DNA from: Gracilaria vermiculophylla
Taxonomy: Eukaryota; Rhodophyta; Florideophyceae; Gracilariales; Gracilariaceae
DNA length: 64,000 nucleotides
Assembly (NCBI GenBank): GCA_019155205.2
Contig: JAHNZQ020000181.1
Span: 3,401,305 to 3,465,304, forward strand
Reading direction: 5' to 3'
Below are positions 24,302 through 34,426 of the stretch, piece after piece. Made by a program: the position numbers and the translations under genes. The notes under the pieces are model-generated. The model was not told the origin of the DNA. It did not search any database and was given only the letters and a program-made list of their open reading frames with translations. Every line of letters starts with the position of its first letter. Position 1 is the first letter of the stretch.

Positions 24302-24303
24302 TG
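24220..24303. repeat. 13-bp minisatellite at the E'/C junction
   Basis: About 6.4 head-to-tail copies of TACCTGCACCCGA, one with a G-to-T change. The first unit is native E-family leader sequence (compare the leader of E around 16400 on the opposite strand). The last partial unit runs into the first bases of the element C LTR (TACC|TG). Confidence 0.92.
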
Positions 24304-24853
24304 AAGTACAGGGGATCCTAAGAGGATATGGTGTTGTGGCTTTACGACAGGATATTCCAAAGGAAGGCTCGTATTGTGTTAACTGAGCCACGTGGTGCAT
24401 AAATCGGCCAACGTGCGCTGCAGTACCCTTCAGGAACGGTAGAGTTTAGATTTGTTTTAGTCACTTTCTGCGGGTAGTTACTACAGTAGTGAGACCTTCC
24501 AAGTCGTTCTCCCCGCGAGGTGCCTAAACTGCCGGTCCAGCTCTCCCTCTGGGAAAGTAGACCAAGCACCTTTGAGTCTACGTCTATTTTTCCGGCTGGA
24601 GACTCTCGTCGAACATCCCCAGGTTTCTAAAACGCCGATCCCCAGGTCCCCCTGTAGTAGCCTTTGTAAGAGCATTGTCCGCCCAGTAAACCTTCCTCTC
24701 CGCTTGGTGTTTGCGGACCCCGTTTCATAATCTCTCGGCTCGTGACAGAGATTACCAGAGACCACCTTTAAGAACGCGCGCCTTTGGAGTCAACAAAACT
24801 CCGAACGGACCTTTGTGCACTACCACCTCGAAAGAAAAGCTGATAGTACCACA
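24302..24853 (+). repeat. element C 5' LTR
   Basis: 552 bp, starting TGAAGTACAG and ending TAGTACCACA. It belongs to a subfamily (LTR-beta) related to but distinct from LTR-alpha: both share CACGTGGTGCATAA, GCCGATCCCCAGGTC and CCGCTTGGTGTTTGCGGA. It aligns end to end with 33247-33799, with numerous substitutions. Confidence 0.9.
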
Positions 24854-26039
24854 ACCTGTCTCCCGACTTGGAGGTTCAGTCTCCTCAAGGAATCGTAAAA
24901 GTCACGACAGAACAGCGTTCTTAGTGTGAAACGATCGGAATCCAACAGTGGAAGTTCTGCTTAAGAGGATTCGGAAGTGGAAGGAAATATCCAACGACCT
25001 ACTCCTATATGGACGTCTCAGAAACTCCAATAGGAACCACCCCATAGGTCCCTCAACTAACCGTCTCCGCCGAGGGGCGCAGCACCCGCAGCGCCTCCAG
25101 AAGATGGCCACCAGACTGGGGGACCCTGATCCTTCTGAATCCTAGCTCCTCTGTGGAGCGTTTCAGTAATCACCTTAGGAGAGTGCACGATCGGACGCAA
25201 GCGGAAACCACGCGACACCTCTGGAGAACGCCCACGTGGAGGTTGAGGAACCGCATACGACATCGTAGCCGCCACCTCAGGAGCTCTGGGTACATGAACG
25301 CTCCGAGGGTAACTCCCTCCTGGAGTTCCTGACCCCAGTCTTTTCGAACTGGCTGTCACAGGAGCTGGTCAAAAGAATTATCGCAAGTGCTGAGGCAAAT
25401 TTCGGAGCGCACCGTCAAGCTCTTGTGTAGGGAATCTCAATAAAAACTGCTCACCGCGCTGTGAGAGCCTTTCTGGACTCGGGTCCCTTCCTAAAGGTGC
25501 TCTCAGATGTTATCCGTGCGGAGACTCTTTCCGCATCCGCGCAGCAGCTCCCTGCAGCGTTATTCCTCCGTAAAGGAGAGGTTTTCTAGATCAACTCCTC
25601 AGGGGAGCCCGGGAAGGGAAGGACAGGATTCTGCCGTAGATAAACGGGGACATCTCAAAAATATTGCTAAGAATCACCTGGACCTGTCGTCCCACGGACG
25701 AGTACAGGATGCCGGTCACGAAGTACGTCTCTCAAGGAGAGAAGGACAGGATACTCTTCGGGTGAATTGCAATAGCGGGGTTGTCGTCAGGCACCCAGAC
25801 AGCCTGAACGAAAGACGCCAAAAGAAACGGAAGGAGAACAGCAGAAAGTGAGACATCAAATCGAAGAAAAGCTGAAACTCTGAATCCGTAAACAGCCCCA
25901 GCTCGGAGGACAGTATAACTCTCGAGGAGAAAGGCAGAAGGGTCAGAAAGGTCGTCCCGCTTAGCGAACTCTTCGCTAATCTGGTAGATTTCGACCTCTA
26001 GTGGTTGAATGATAGCTCAACGTTTTACGACGCGTTGGT
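24854..26039 (+). pseudogene. element C leader and gag N-terminal region
   Basis: Several broken frames, one proline- and alanine-rich (near 25060-25110, RRGAQHPQR / AAPAAPPEDGHQTGGP). No primer-binding site could be assigned with confidence after the LTR. The frame at 25507-25851 is highly charged at its end but matches no recognised domain. Confidence 0.35.
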
Positions 26040-26600
26040 CCCTAAATGACTGAGGAAGATACAGCGCTGCATGGATATTCAAATGGAGAAGCACTCCTTC
26101 TCAGTTAATGAAACCCTCTCGGTGTCGAATTTTCTTACACGCTTCCTTTTAGCGTGTAAAACAAATGATTTCCATGAAGGTGCCGCCGTCTGGAGCCACC
26201 GTCTGGTGCTGTCAGATCTACCTCAAAGGTCAAGAGCATTCGCTGGTGCAGCCGCGCCTCACAGAGGAGAGCACCACTGTGGATGATCCTGGAATGGAGA
26301 TCTTGACGAGATACCCAGAGATGGTGAATTTCCTCCTCAAAAGGTACAAAACCCAGGAGTTAATAGCCGATGCTGACGCTGAAGTCACCTCCTATAGACA
26401 AAACACGGGAATAAACGAAACGGAGTTCTCACATAAGCTGTTGACGAAGAAATTGCGGTGTGGGAACGTAAACTCCGAACAGCGGTTAAAGTCGTAATTT
26501 GGCGAAGGACGTCTTCCCTTGATCCACGCCAGGGTGCGTAATCAAATGAAACAGCACCCAAAGACCACCTATACGGAGCTAAAACGTTTCGAGAAATCCT
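26040..26600 (+). pseudogene. element C gag core
   Basis: Capsid-like blocks appear in two frames. One is NETLSVSNFLTRFLLACKTN (26107-26166). The other begins YLKGQEHSLVQPRLTEEST and continues RYPEMVNFLLKRYKTQELIA, then NETEFSHKLLTKKLRCGNV, and after one stop HARVRNQMKQHPKTTYTEL. One frameshift near 26170 and one stop at about 26495 break it. Confidence 0.65.
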
Positions 26601-27389
26601 TTGGGGATCCCCCCCGTGCCCTTGGTTGCAGCCACGCTCCACTTTCGAACAAACCGACAGCGTCAAGGAACTGTCCGGCATCCAACCTGACGTTGGACTC
26701 CAGCATCTCAGGGGAGGTCTACGAGCCCACGCTCGAGGGAATGCAAGAGGCCCTTGCTCTTCCATACGTCCCATCTCAGGGAGCACCGTCTACGACGAGG
26801 ACACCCTCGTATCCCACTTTGTACGCCTCAACAGGATCCTACAGGAGTGTTTGATTCGAGAATCCCCGAGGCTACCCACCGCCTTGCAGGATTTTTTTGT
26901 CTCGAGAGCCACTGAACTATACTGCTTTCACCCCAGTATTGAGGGCCGCCATCCTGCAGGAACGGGAGAAGAACTTACAGGACCTAAAGGAAACACCAAA
27001 GGAGAGCGGAAGTCATCGAACCGCGTATCACGATATCCGCTCCCCTCAAGGAAACCACGGTTACCGTGCTCCACTGGGATTGCAACCTGTTCCGCTGGCA
27101 CTTGCGGAGATAGCACAAAGGCCGGCACCCAAACCCGCTGCACCTCAGGGAAACACGGCGCATCCAAATGCGCAAGCGCAGCAGCCGTTTCTTACTGGAA
27201 CTCAGATCCCTCCAACCAAGCAACCTCTCAGTGTCACGCATAGAGGCTCCGCGTGCCTCATCACCGTCGAGCCTTGGCCCGACGGAGGTCGCTCTCAGGA
27301 TAGGGGGAGAAGCAGTGTGCACAGTCAACGCAGAATCGGCGGGCCCCCCAATCCCTTTGGACACATTTGAAACCTTTAAGGAATCTGTT

Positions 27390-27600
27390 TGCACGCTCTG
27401 CCGTGAGAGGTTTAAGGTGTTTGCCTCTATAGGATGTTCCCCACTCGCCTCCATAACGGTGCGTGTTATCGTCGACACCGGACCTGGCCACATACTGGTG
27501 CACCCTAACGTGCTCTTGCGGTCTACTCTTGGCTCCTTGAGAACTGACAAGCTCTCTCTATGGTTCTCGATGCGTAGCGTCGAGCATTGAACATCCTCGG
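27390..27600 (+). pseudogene. element C aspartic protease
   Basis: The frame contains ASITVRVIVDTGPGHILVHP, a retropepsin active site with an intact D-T-G (about 27473-27481). It would cleave the polyprotein. The domain is short, ends at a stop at 27588, and the RT frame lies about 680 bp further on, so it cannot be read through as one polyprotein. Confidence 0.65.
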
Positions 27601-28265
27601 AGCGTAACCCTTGTATCTCCGACTGGGCTCTTTAGAGTTGAAGATGTCGTTTCTAATGGCGACCAACGTTTCATCAAAATGCATATTCGGCACTTCCTTT
27701 GTGGATCGGGATGTACGTGCAATATACCCGCGCATGTAGAATGTGACGTTTCACGACACTGCCCCTGAGGGTATCGTATCCGCATTTTTGGGACCGGACG
27801 TAAATGCGCGTCACCAAGGTACGATTTCATTAGAGACGCAGTCGAATAAGCTTCGGGTCGTGAAGAATATCGAAATACCCGCGAGAAGTCAGGCCGAAGT
27901 TTGGGTGCAGACCTCTGCATCTGGCCTTTCATTCCTACAGGGAAGTACACATCTGGCGACCAAATAGCTCTCCATGATGGTGAACGGGGATATGAAAATC
28001 GTGCGGAGAATCCCCTTCAGGTTCGTGCATGCTAACCAGAAGTAGTCACCGTTACGGCTACAGAAAAGATCTGTCATTGGATTGGCGTTACCCGCCCCTA
28101 CAAGAATGGCTCATCTTCCTCGTGCACAAGACCTTGCCGAATACGATGCAATCGCCACCATGGAGGCTTATGCGACATCAATGACTCCGGAGAAAGAGAA
28201 GCCTGCCACCTGGCAGGAGGAGCTCCAAACTGGCAACAGATTTTGAAGAATATCGCCATAGAATA

Positions 28266-28930
28266 GTGGAGATGCTATCCTCTTTTGAGGACATGTCATC
28301 TAATCGCCTGAGTCTGGTTAGCCTAGCCAAGCACTTCATCTATCCCACACCTAAAACAAAACATGTAAACCAGCTCCCGATAAGGGCTGGGCCTCATGCG
28401 CGTGATTTTGGGCGCCACGAGGTCCAGCAGATGTTGTATAGAGGCATTATCGAGCCCTTCAACTCAGAATGCACCTCTCTGATGGCGTTTTCGAAGAATA
28501 AATATGGCTCCTTGTCCCTCTATATAGACTATAGACACCGAAACGAGGTGCTGGTACATAATTTGTACCCGATACCAACTATGGATGAACGTATTGACTC
28601 ATTGGGTGATGTGCCCGTTTTCTCCACGCCGGACGCCAAGAGTGGACACTGGCAAATGGATACGTATAACTCCGATAAGTAAACTTTATCGTTCACCTCG
28701 CACTGTGGAACTTTCAGATTGGTAAGGATGCTGTTTGGACTAAAGAATGCATTGGCTACGTTCCAACGAGTGGTGGACATGATCCCGCCGAAGGTTAAGT
28801 TGGAGTACGCCCTGGTGTATATGGACGATGGCACTATATACTCCCGCAGCGTGGAGAAGCTTTTTTATGCATGTTAAGCACGTGCTCCAACTCTTGAAGG
28901 ATGAAGGAATAACCTTGAAGATGGAGAAGT
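28266..28930 (+). pseudogene. element C reverse transcriptase
   Basis: The frame reads PIRAGPHARDFGRHEVQQML, then SLSLYIDYRHRNEVLVHNLY, then VFSTPDAKSGHWQMD. After a stop at 28681 it continues LFGLKNALATFQRVVD and YALVYMDDGTIYSRS. The catalytic YMDD is at 28818-28829 and intact. Expected aspartates in the SxxDxxxGxxQ block are retained as PDAKSGHWQ. Further stops follow YMDD. Confidence 0.8.
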
Positions 28931-29183
28931 GATTCTTTTTCAAGTCCTCGGAGGTTTAACTCGGTCACGTCGTGCTCCCGCGCCGTTTACAGGTTTCCAC
29001 AAAACTTCAGGATGCCATCAAGGAAGCTCAGCCTCCCACAATCTAGACAGAGCTCTGCTCCTTCCTGGGCTTCTGTACTATCTTTCGGAGGTTTGTCTCG
29101 AGTATCTTTTGCATAGCGAGGACGGTAATCTGTCTCTTGGAGAAAGAAAAGCCGACGCAGTTGGCTATTCTGACGGACGTAGG

Positions 29184-29536
29184 TGTAGTACAGTGGCTCC
29201 TACGGCATTATGGTGGTTTGGCCTTATGGCATAATATTCCTAAGGAGGGTTCGTAATTTAGTAGCCGGGCCACGTGGTGCATAATATTGCCTGCGTGCGC
29301 TACAGTATCCNNNNNNNNNNNNNNNNNNNNNNNNNNNNNNNNNNNNNNNNNNNNNNNNNNNNNNNNNNNNNNNNNNNNNNNNNNNNNNNNNNNNNNNNNN
29401 NNNNNNNNNNAATTCCCCCGGCTCGCGACAGCGGATACCGGAGACCACCTTTAGGAATACGCGCCTTTGGAGTCACTAAAAACTCCTAACGGACGTTGTG
29501 CTTTACTACCTCGACAGGAGGGCTGACAGTACCACA
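29184..29536 (+). repeat. LTR-alpha copy D nested in element C
   Basis: It starts TGTAGTACAG and ends GACAGTACCACA, with near-duplication GTAGG (29179-29183) and GCAGG (29537-29541). It splits C between RT and RNase H. A 100-N gap (29311-29410) replaces the middle, so solo LTR and full-length insertion cannot be told apart. Confidence 0.87.
29311..29410. other. assembly gap (100 N)
   Basis: Second 100-N gap, starting one base further into the LTR-alpha sequence than in copy A (after CTACAGTATCC). Confidence 0.97.
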
Positions 29537-29541
29537 GCAGG

Positions 29542-29960
29542 GTTTGAAGCCTTTAACACCTTGAAGAGGAGACTAACAGAGCTAACGATCTTGGTACTCC
29601 CGAGGCGGCACAGCCGACTGGTGCAAGATACAGACGTCTTTAATTACAAAGTCGGATATGCTCTCGTACAAGAACAAGCTAAATGCAGATTTCAACTTGT
29701 ATGATACTGGAATCCCAGCCTTTTACCTACGGACCGGAATTATTCCACCTCAAAGCGCGAGTATGTCGCCATTGTATGCGCCATTTTGAGTTTATGCCCG
29801 TACCTAGAAGGCCCCCATTTTGTCTCGATGAAGGACCACGCACTGTTGGAGTGGATACCGTTTTTGACGGATGCTTTCGGTCGCCTAAAGAGATGGGGAA
29901 TGCGCTTCCTGGAGTCCTAATTTGAAATTTTACACCATATTGGCATAAACCACCAGGCAG
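29542..29960 (+). pseudogene. element C RNase H
   Basis: The frame resumes after LTR D as FEAFNTLKRRLTELTILVLP, the start of the gypsy RNase H region, followed by a YKVGYALVQEQ block. Later frames are shifted (CPYL-type segment near 29795). The usual TDAS block is degraded (QDTDVFNYKVG). Confidence 0.55.
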
Positions 29961-30169
29961 CGGACGTGCTGTTGTAAATATCCAGCGAGGGAGAGAACAA
30001 AAAAACACCTTTGGAGGACACCACCCCGTGTCAAGTTATCAAGAACGTCGACAGGAAATAAGGATCCGATGGAGAAAGGTGGGAATGCTGTAATCCTGGA
30101 GGCAAACCTAGTGGGCTGGCTAAGGTGATGACTCCTTTTGAGTAGGAAAACAAAATACCCCCAATCACC

Positions 30170-31213
30170 ATGGTGGAGTTCCTAAAGGAGCAGAGTACAG
30201 ATGCGTACTGCAAGGAGTGTGATGCCACCGTGGTGAGTCTAGTATACCCATTCAACGTCGACCGTGACAATATACTCGTACGTTGCGCTCTCCTGGACAG
30301 AGCTCTTCAAAAAGTGGTCCCAACGAGCCTACGGACGAGGGTGCTGTATCTCTTGCACTACCCTCGTCTTGCCGGGCATCTCGGTGGATGGTTTATGTAT
30401 TTAACCATGAGTCTGGAGTTCTATTGGCTGAAAGTGGCTAGTAGCGCCCTCCAAATGGTGGCGGATTGCCCCTCGTGCGCCGCCACTAGGAGGGATATCC
30501 GCAACCACTGGACACCTCTCACTCTGTTCCCGCCTTCAGGACCTCTAGAGTTCCTGACCATGGAAATTTTGGGCTCTCTGCCCAAGATGGAGGGAGGATA
30601 CTTACTATTCCTCGTGATCACGGATCGATTCTCGAAGATCACGCGCAAAATCGCCCTCCGGAGCACCACTGCAGCAGTAATTGCGGACACATTTCTGGAG
30701 CACTGGGTTTCCCCATATAGGATACCGTTGTATCTTCTTATGGAAAACGGACCCCAATTTGTGGCGAAGCTATTCTGCGCCATCTCCGGAATGCTGGGTA
30801 TAAAGCAGTTGTTTACGACTGCCTATCACCCCCAGACCAACGGACAGGCGGAAATGTCTAACAAAACCATCGCCCTAAGGTTGAAGCACTACATAGCGCA
30901 GCATCAGAAGGATTGGGGCGCACACGTGGGCCCGCTCGCGTATGAAAAGAACCTGCACATGCACCGTCATACGGGGATTGATCCTTTCAATCTGGTGCTA
31001 CCGTGCATCCCGCCTAGTACCATCCTTGGGGCAAGCGCCACGGTGCATCCGAGGGGTGGGCCACAGGTACCAACAGCGGCTCAAGCAAAACATTATATCT
31101 TAAGGCTGTATGAAGACGCAATCACCCTCGCAAAGGAGAGGCTCAACGCCTCGCAGAGAAGATATAAACAGGATTTTGACCGAAAGATGAAAGAAGGCCC
31201 TTACCTGAGGTGA
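30170..31213 (+). CDS. element C integrase (open, altered active site)
   Basis: This 347-codon frame is the longest open part of element C. It includes a zinc finger with HYPRLAGH and CPSC (residues ~63-103) and a core with FLLVITDRFSK-like and YHPQTNGQAEMSNKT blocks. The three acidic positions are residues ~132, 192 and 228, with 35 residues between the last two, the usual spacing. The first two are Glu (TMEILG, LMENGPQF) where the family has Asp. A C-terminal basic segment follows (RLNASQRRYKQDFDRKMKEG). Asp-to-Glu changes normally cripple this enzyme class. The start ATG is arbitrary, as the natural product would be cut from a polyprotein. Confidence 0.8.
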   Translation: MVEFLKEQSTDAYCKECDATVVSLVYPFNVDRDNILVRCALLDRALQKVVPTSLRTRVLYLLHYPRLAGHLGGWFMYLTMSLEFYWLKVASSALQMVADCPSCAATRRDIRNHWTPLTLFPPSGPLEFLTMEILGSLPKMEGGYLLFLVITDRFSKITRKIALRSTTAAVIADTFLEHWVSPYRIPLYLLMENGPQFVAKLFCAISGMLGIKQLFTTAYHPQTNGQAEMSNKTIALRLKHYIAQHQKDWGAHVGPLAYEKNLHMHRHTGIDPFNLVLPCIPPSTILGASATVHPRGGPQVPTAAQAKHYILRLYEDAITLAKERLNASQRRYKQDFDRKMKEGPYLR

Positions 31214-33246
31214 GGCGACGAGTTTTTCTTCCACGAACCTGAAGACACATCCAATGATTGCTGGACGTGACGCATGAGATAGCGCTGAACACCTCAGGAC
31301 GTAACAAAGTCCTGGACACCTAAAAAGACTCTGTCATCAATGAGGTAAATTGGCTCCGAGACAGACTCAGGGGCCACGCGCGGATCTTCCTCCTCCTACC
31401 ACCTCAGGAGCGATGTAACCGATGCATACTGGAAATCTCATCACACTTCTTGGTGCAAAATTAATGGAAGCTTCAGACGCCATCATGAACCCTCAAGGTG
31501 ATATCCTCTATGCGGTAGACCATATCCTCTCTCATCGACAAACCGCTACAGGGATACTGTAACGCGTCCGCTGATACAAGTACAACTCCAAGGACGACAC
31601 GGGAGAACCACCGAGACACACCCAAAAGAGCTTCATGAGAAGATACCACGCCAATTTGGAGAAGAAATGCATCTGCGCATAGGCGTTTTCGTTTCAAAAA
31701 GGGAGAGGGGGTCCACAATCGGAGTTGTTTTCGTCTCTGCTATCTATTCGACACCTGGGACTCACTTTTCTGCCTCCAGGACGCAGTTGCCCGATTTTTG
31801 CGGGCTCCCGTAGTGGCATTTCGTGTCGCTGAGCGCGCGGGAAAGGCCCGTTCTCATTGCTATTACCGATCAAGGAGCTTCCGCTCCAGACAAGAGTCTT
31901 TAATTCCGCCGCTACCATGGATGAATTCCCACCGCCGGGATCTCTTACGCCTAAACGTCACCTAGCCGCGTCGCATACTCCGCTTTCAGGCTTTTTTTCG
32001 CCGTTAACGATTGGCTCTCGAAGACCTCCGCCGGCTCTCCTTGACAGGCGCCATTGGGGCTCGGTCCGCCCGGGCCTTATGGAGCTCTAGGACCCAGTTC
32101 CGAGCTTTGCGCAGAGACGCTACAGGAGATATTGGAGCAGGACGGCCCGTGACCAGGCACACCTGCACCAACTCCTCGAATGCGGTACCCAGAGCCCCAG
32201 AGAATAGCCCGCCCGAGGGTGCACCAGAAGCGGCAACCTCCGTTGATGGAACGACAACCACCACGGAAGACGTCGGAGACGGAGCTCCGCCCGGGACTGG
32301 GGGATCCCGGGTGGATTCTGCAGGCACTGCCGTGGAGGGCGGCAGGGCCAAGCAGGAAATAGGCGACACTGAAGGTGACGGCGGTACGGGAACCGGGACA
32401 CTCCTCAGGCGAGGCTGAGCAACCAGCACTGGGACGCTGCGTAGTCGGCGTTGCACCGCCGGGCTCGGAGCAGCCGGGACGTGAGTAATCTCGTCCCCTT
32501 CAATGAGAGTCACACCATCCATCTCCGTGTGAGGCTGTGCCACCACCTCGAGGAGCGCGGCCACGTCCTGTGACAGAGCAGGGAATGGAAGTGGCGTACA
32601 GATCGTCAGGCTTCCAACCACAGGATCATAGTCGGAAACTACGCAGAGAGGACGGACAACGGGTTGCAGGCAAGGAGACGAGCACCTTAGCGGAAAACCG
32701 GTTCATAGCAGCAGATGACTACTGGGCAGAAGGGAAGAGTATGAGTGTGTTGTCTCCAATGAAGATGCACGAGCGGACTTGACGGGTTGAACGTTTCTTG
32801 AAGGGAACCTTCGAGGGATTCGAAGCGTCAGGTGCTGCGAAGAACCGCCTCACACTACTACGGGGAGAGACCGTCGAGCAGACCGGACCAGTCCAAGCGC
32901 TAAGCCCTAGCGCAAAATGCCGACGCCACACGGACGACAAAAAGGTGCGCGGGCGAGAGAACTACCAACTGGAGCTGTAGCACCAGCAGTGGGGAGAGCA
33001 CCGAGAAGGAGAACGTGAGGCTCGGCCCCGAAGCGTGAGGCAACCCAGAAAGCCTTGAAGGAGGTACGCAAATCCGCGGTTGGTCCGCTGGGCCGAGGCT
33101 GGAAGATTCAGGAAGACTCCCCGGGAGGTGGGATGTGTCGCAAAGTGGGGAGACCGTCATGGCTTCCACGCAATCAGAAGCAACTTCAGGATGGATGTGT
33201 GCAGAGATGCCCCTCGAGGACGTGGTGCAATTCAGGAAAGAGGGTA
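31214..33246. other. element C 3' region
   Basis: About 2 kb lie between integrase and 3' LTR, unusually long for gypsy. 31214-31700 is broken coding relic (ALNTSGRNKVLDT-like). 31850-32620 is GC-rich and open mainly on the minus strand (described separately). 32630-33240 holds short frames on both strands, including a protein-like minus-strand stretch, TRQVRSCIFIGDNTLILFPS. Confidence 0.5.
32004..32621 (-). other. antisense open frame in element C
   Basis: A 205-codon uninterrupted frame runs opposite to the retrotransposon. The first third looks like a folded segment (GSLTICTPLPFPALSQDVAA), then a Pro/Val/Ala-rich linker with a repeat (RLRSVPVLVAQP, RLRSVPVPVPPS), and a basic C-terminus (ESRRRSSRANR). 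The frame stays open upstream of the ATG for at least 15 codons. Antisense ORFs between integrase and 3' LTR are known in some plant gypsy families. No homology is recognised. It survives intact while most sense domains have decayed, although GC-rich composition could also explain this. Confidence 0.45.
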
Positions 33247-33799
33247 TGTATTACAGTTGATTCTAAGGTGATATGATGGTGTGGCCTAACGATGGGATAT
33301 TACTGAGGAGGGCTCGTATCTTATTAACTGAGCCACGTGGTGCATAATTCGGCCCACGTGCGCTACAGTACCCTTAAGGAACGGTAGAATTTAGATTTAT
33401 TTTAGTTCATTTGTGCAGGTAATTACCACAGTAGTGAGACCTGCAGAGGCGGGCTCGCGGCGTTATACTTAACCTGCCGGTCGAGTTCTACCTCTGGGGA
33501 AGTAAACCAAGCATCCTTGAGTCTACGTCTAATTTTCCGGTTGGAAAGTCTCGTCGAACATCCTTAGGTTTCTAATCCGCCGATCCCCAGGTCGCCTCAA
33601 AGCAGTGCCTGTAAGAGCATTGTCCGCCCAGTGAACCTCCCTCTCTGCTTGGTGTTTGCGGATCCCCTTCCAGAAATCCCCCGGCTCCTGACAGCGATTT
33701 GCGGAGATCATCTTCAGGAACGCGCCCCTTTTGGAGTGAACAAAAACTTCTAACGGACGATGTGCACTACCACCTCGAAACAAAACTGACGATACCCTA
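33247..33799 (+). repeat. element C 3' LTR
   Basis: 553 bp, starting TGTATTACAG and ending GATACCCTA (terminal CA decayed). It aligns with 24302-24853 throughout. Confidence 0.9.
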
Positions 33800-34426
33800 A
33801 TATCCACGGGCTAGCCACAGCCCTTTGCAAGGGAGGCTCAAACACCCAAGAGCTAGTAGCCATAGCAACAGTACTGTGTCAACGGTTACCTCGCTCTCCT
33901 GCACACAGGTGAACCTACTGTGAACCACTTTACACCGAACAGACGAATCAGCACAGTTGATTCCCAATAAAGTTTCCTATTAAAACATGACAATCTCAAA
34001 TAAAATTGGTGTCTTTTTCACAAAACCACAAATCGAAGTCAAAACCAAATCTTCGAAGAATCACGATAATTAGAGAATCTTTCACTTCAAAAAATCCGAA
34101 TTTATATCGGCGGGTTTCCTCTTTGGCTGGGGCGGCCACAGTGCCCAGAATGGTAGCGATTTTACCAGTGAAATGAATAGGAGTACGTAGATGGTTAGTT
34201 GAATAACGCTTTACTTGAGTTCACCGATGCCTTTCTTAATCGAGAGCACCATGCCTTTATATAGATCTTAGATTCTACCTCTTGAAAAATTCTAGAATAA
34301 AGTAGTAAGTTGTCCAGAACAGTAAGCTGAGCTACACGGCTTCCAGAGACTTATACAAAAGTCGATTAACTATCTTTCGACGTCACAATAGATTAATAAT
34401 GTCTAATTACAAAAACGTTTGTCACA
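33800..34426 (-). mobile_element. E' outer part: LTR and leader
   Basis: On the minus strand this reads LTR (34426-34169), then leader up to CTAGCCCGTGGATAT, matching element E 15758-16394 in order. It is the piece of E' on the far side of element C. Confidence 0.87.
34169..34426 (-). repeat. E' 5' LTR
   Basis: 258 bp, the same length class as the E LTRs (257 and 262), starting TGTGACAAACG and ending CATTTCA on the minus strand. A TATATAAA box (34263-34256) is intact. Confidence 0.87.

Larger units (their letters stand above)
24302..33799 (+). mobile_element. Ty3/gypsy element C nested in E'
   Basis: Direct LTRs at both ends enclose gag, DTG protease, RT with YMDD, RNase H, integrase and a long 3' region with an antisense frame. 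The target duplication is ATACC (24297-24301) and ATATC (33800-33804). Joining the two flanks restores the leader order seen in element E, confirming the insertion point. LTR-alpha D is nested inside at 29184. Confidence 0.9.

Noticed and set aside
24220..24303. CRISPR-like short repeats
   Set aside because: Units are head to tail without spacers, in a eukaryotic context; this is a minisatellite.
24178..24360. Minus-strand frame with repeated GIGCRYRVQVS pattern
   Set aside because: It only translates the 13-bp minisatellite and the adjacent LTR.
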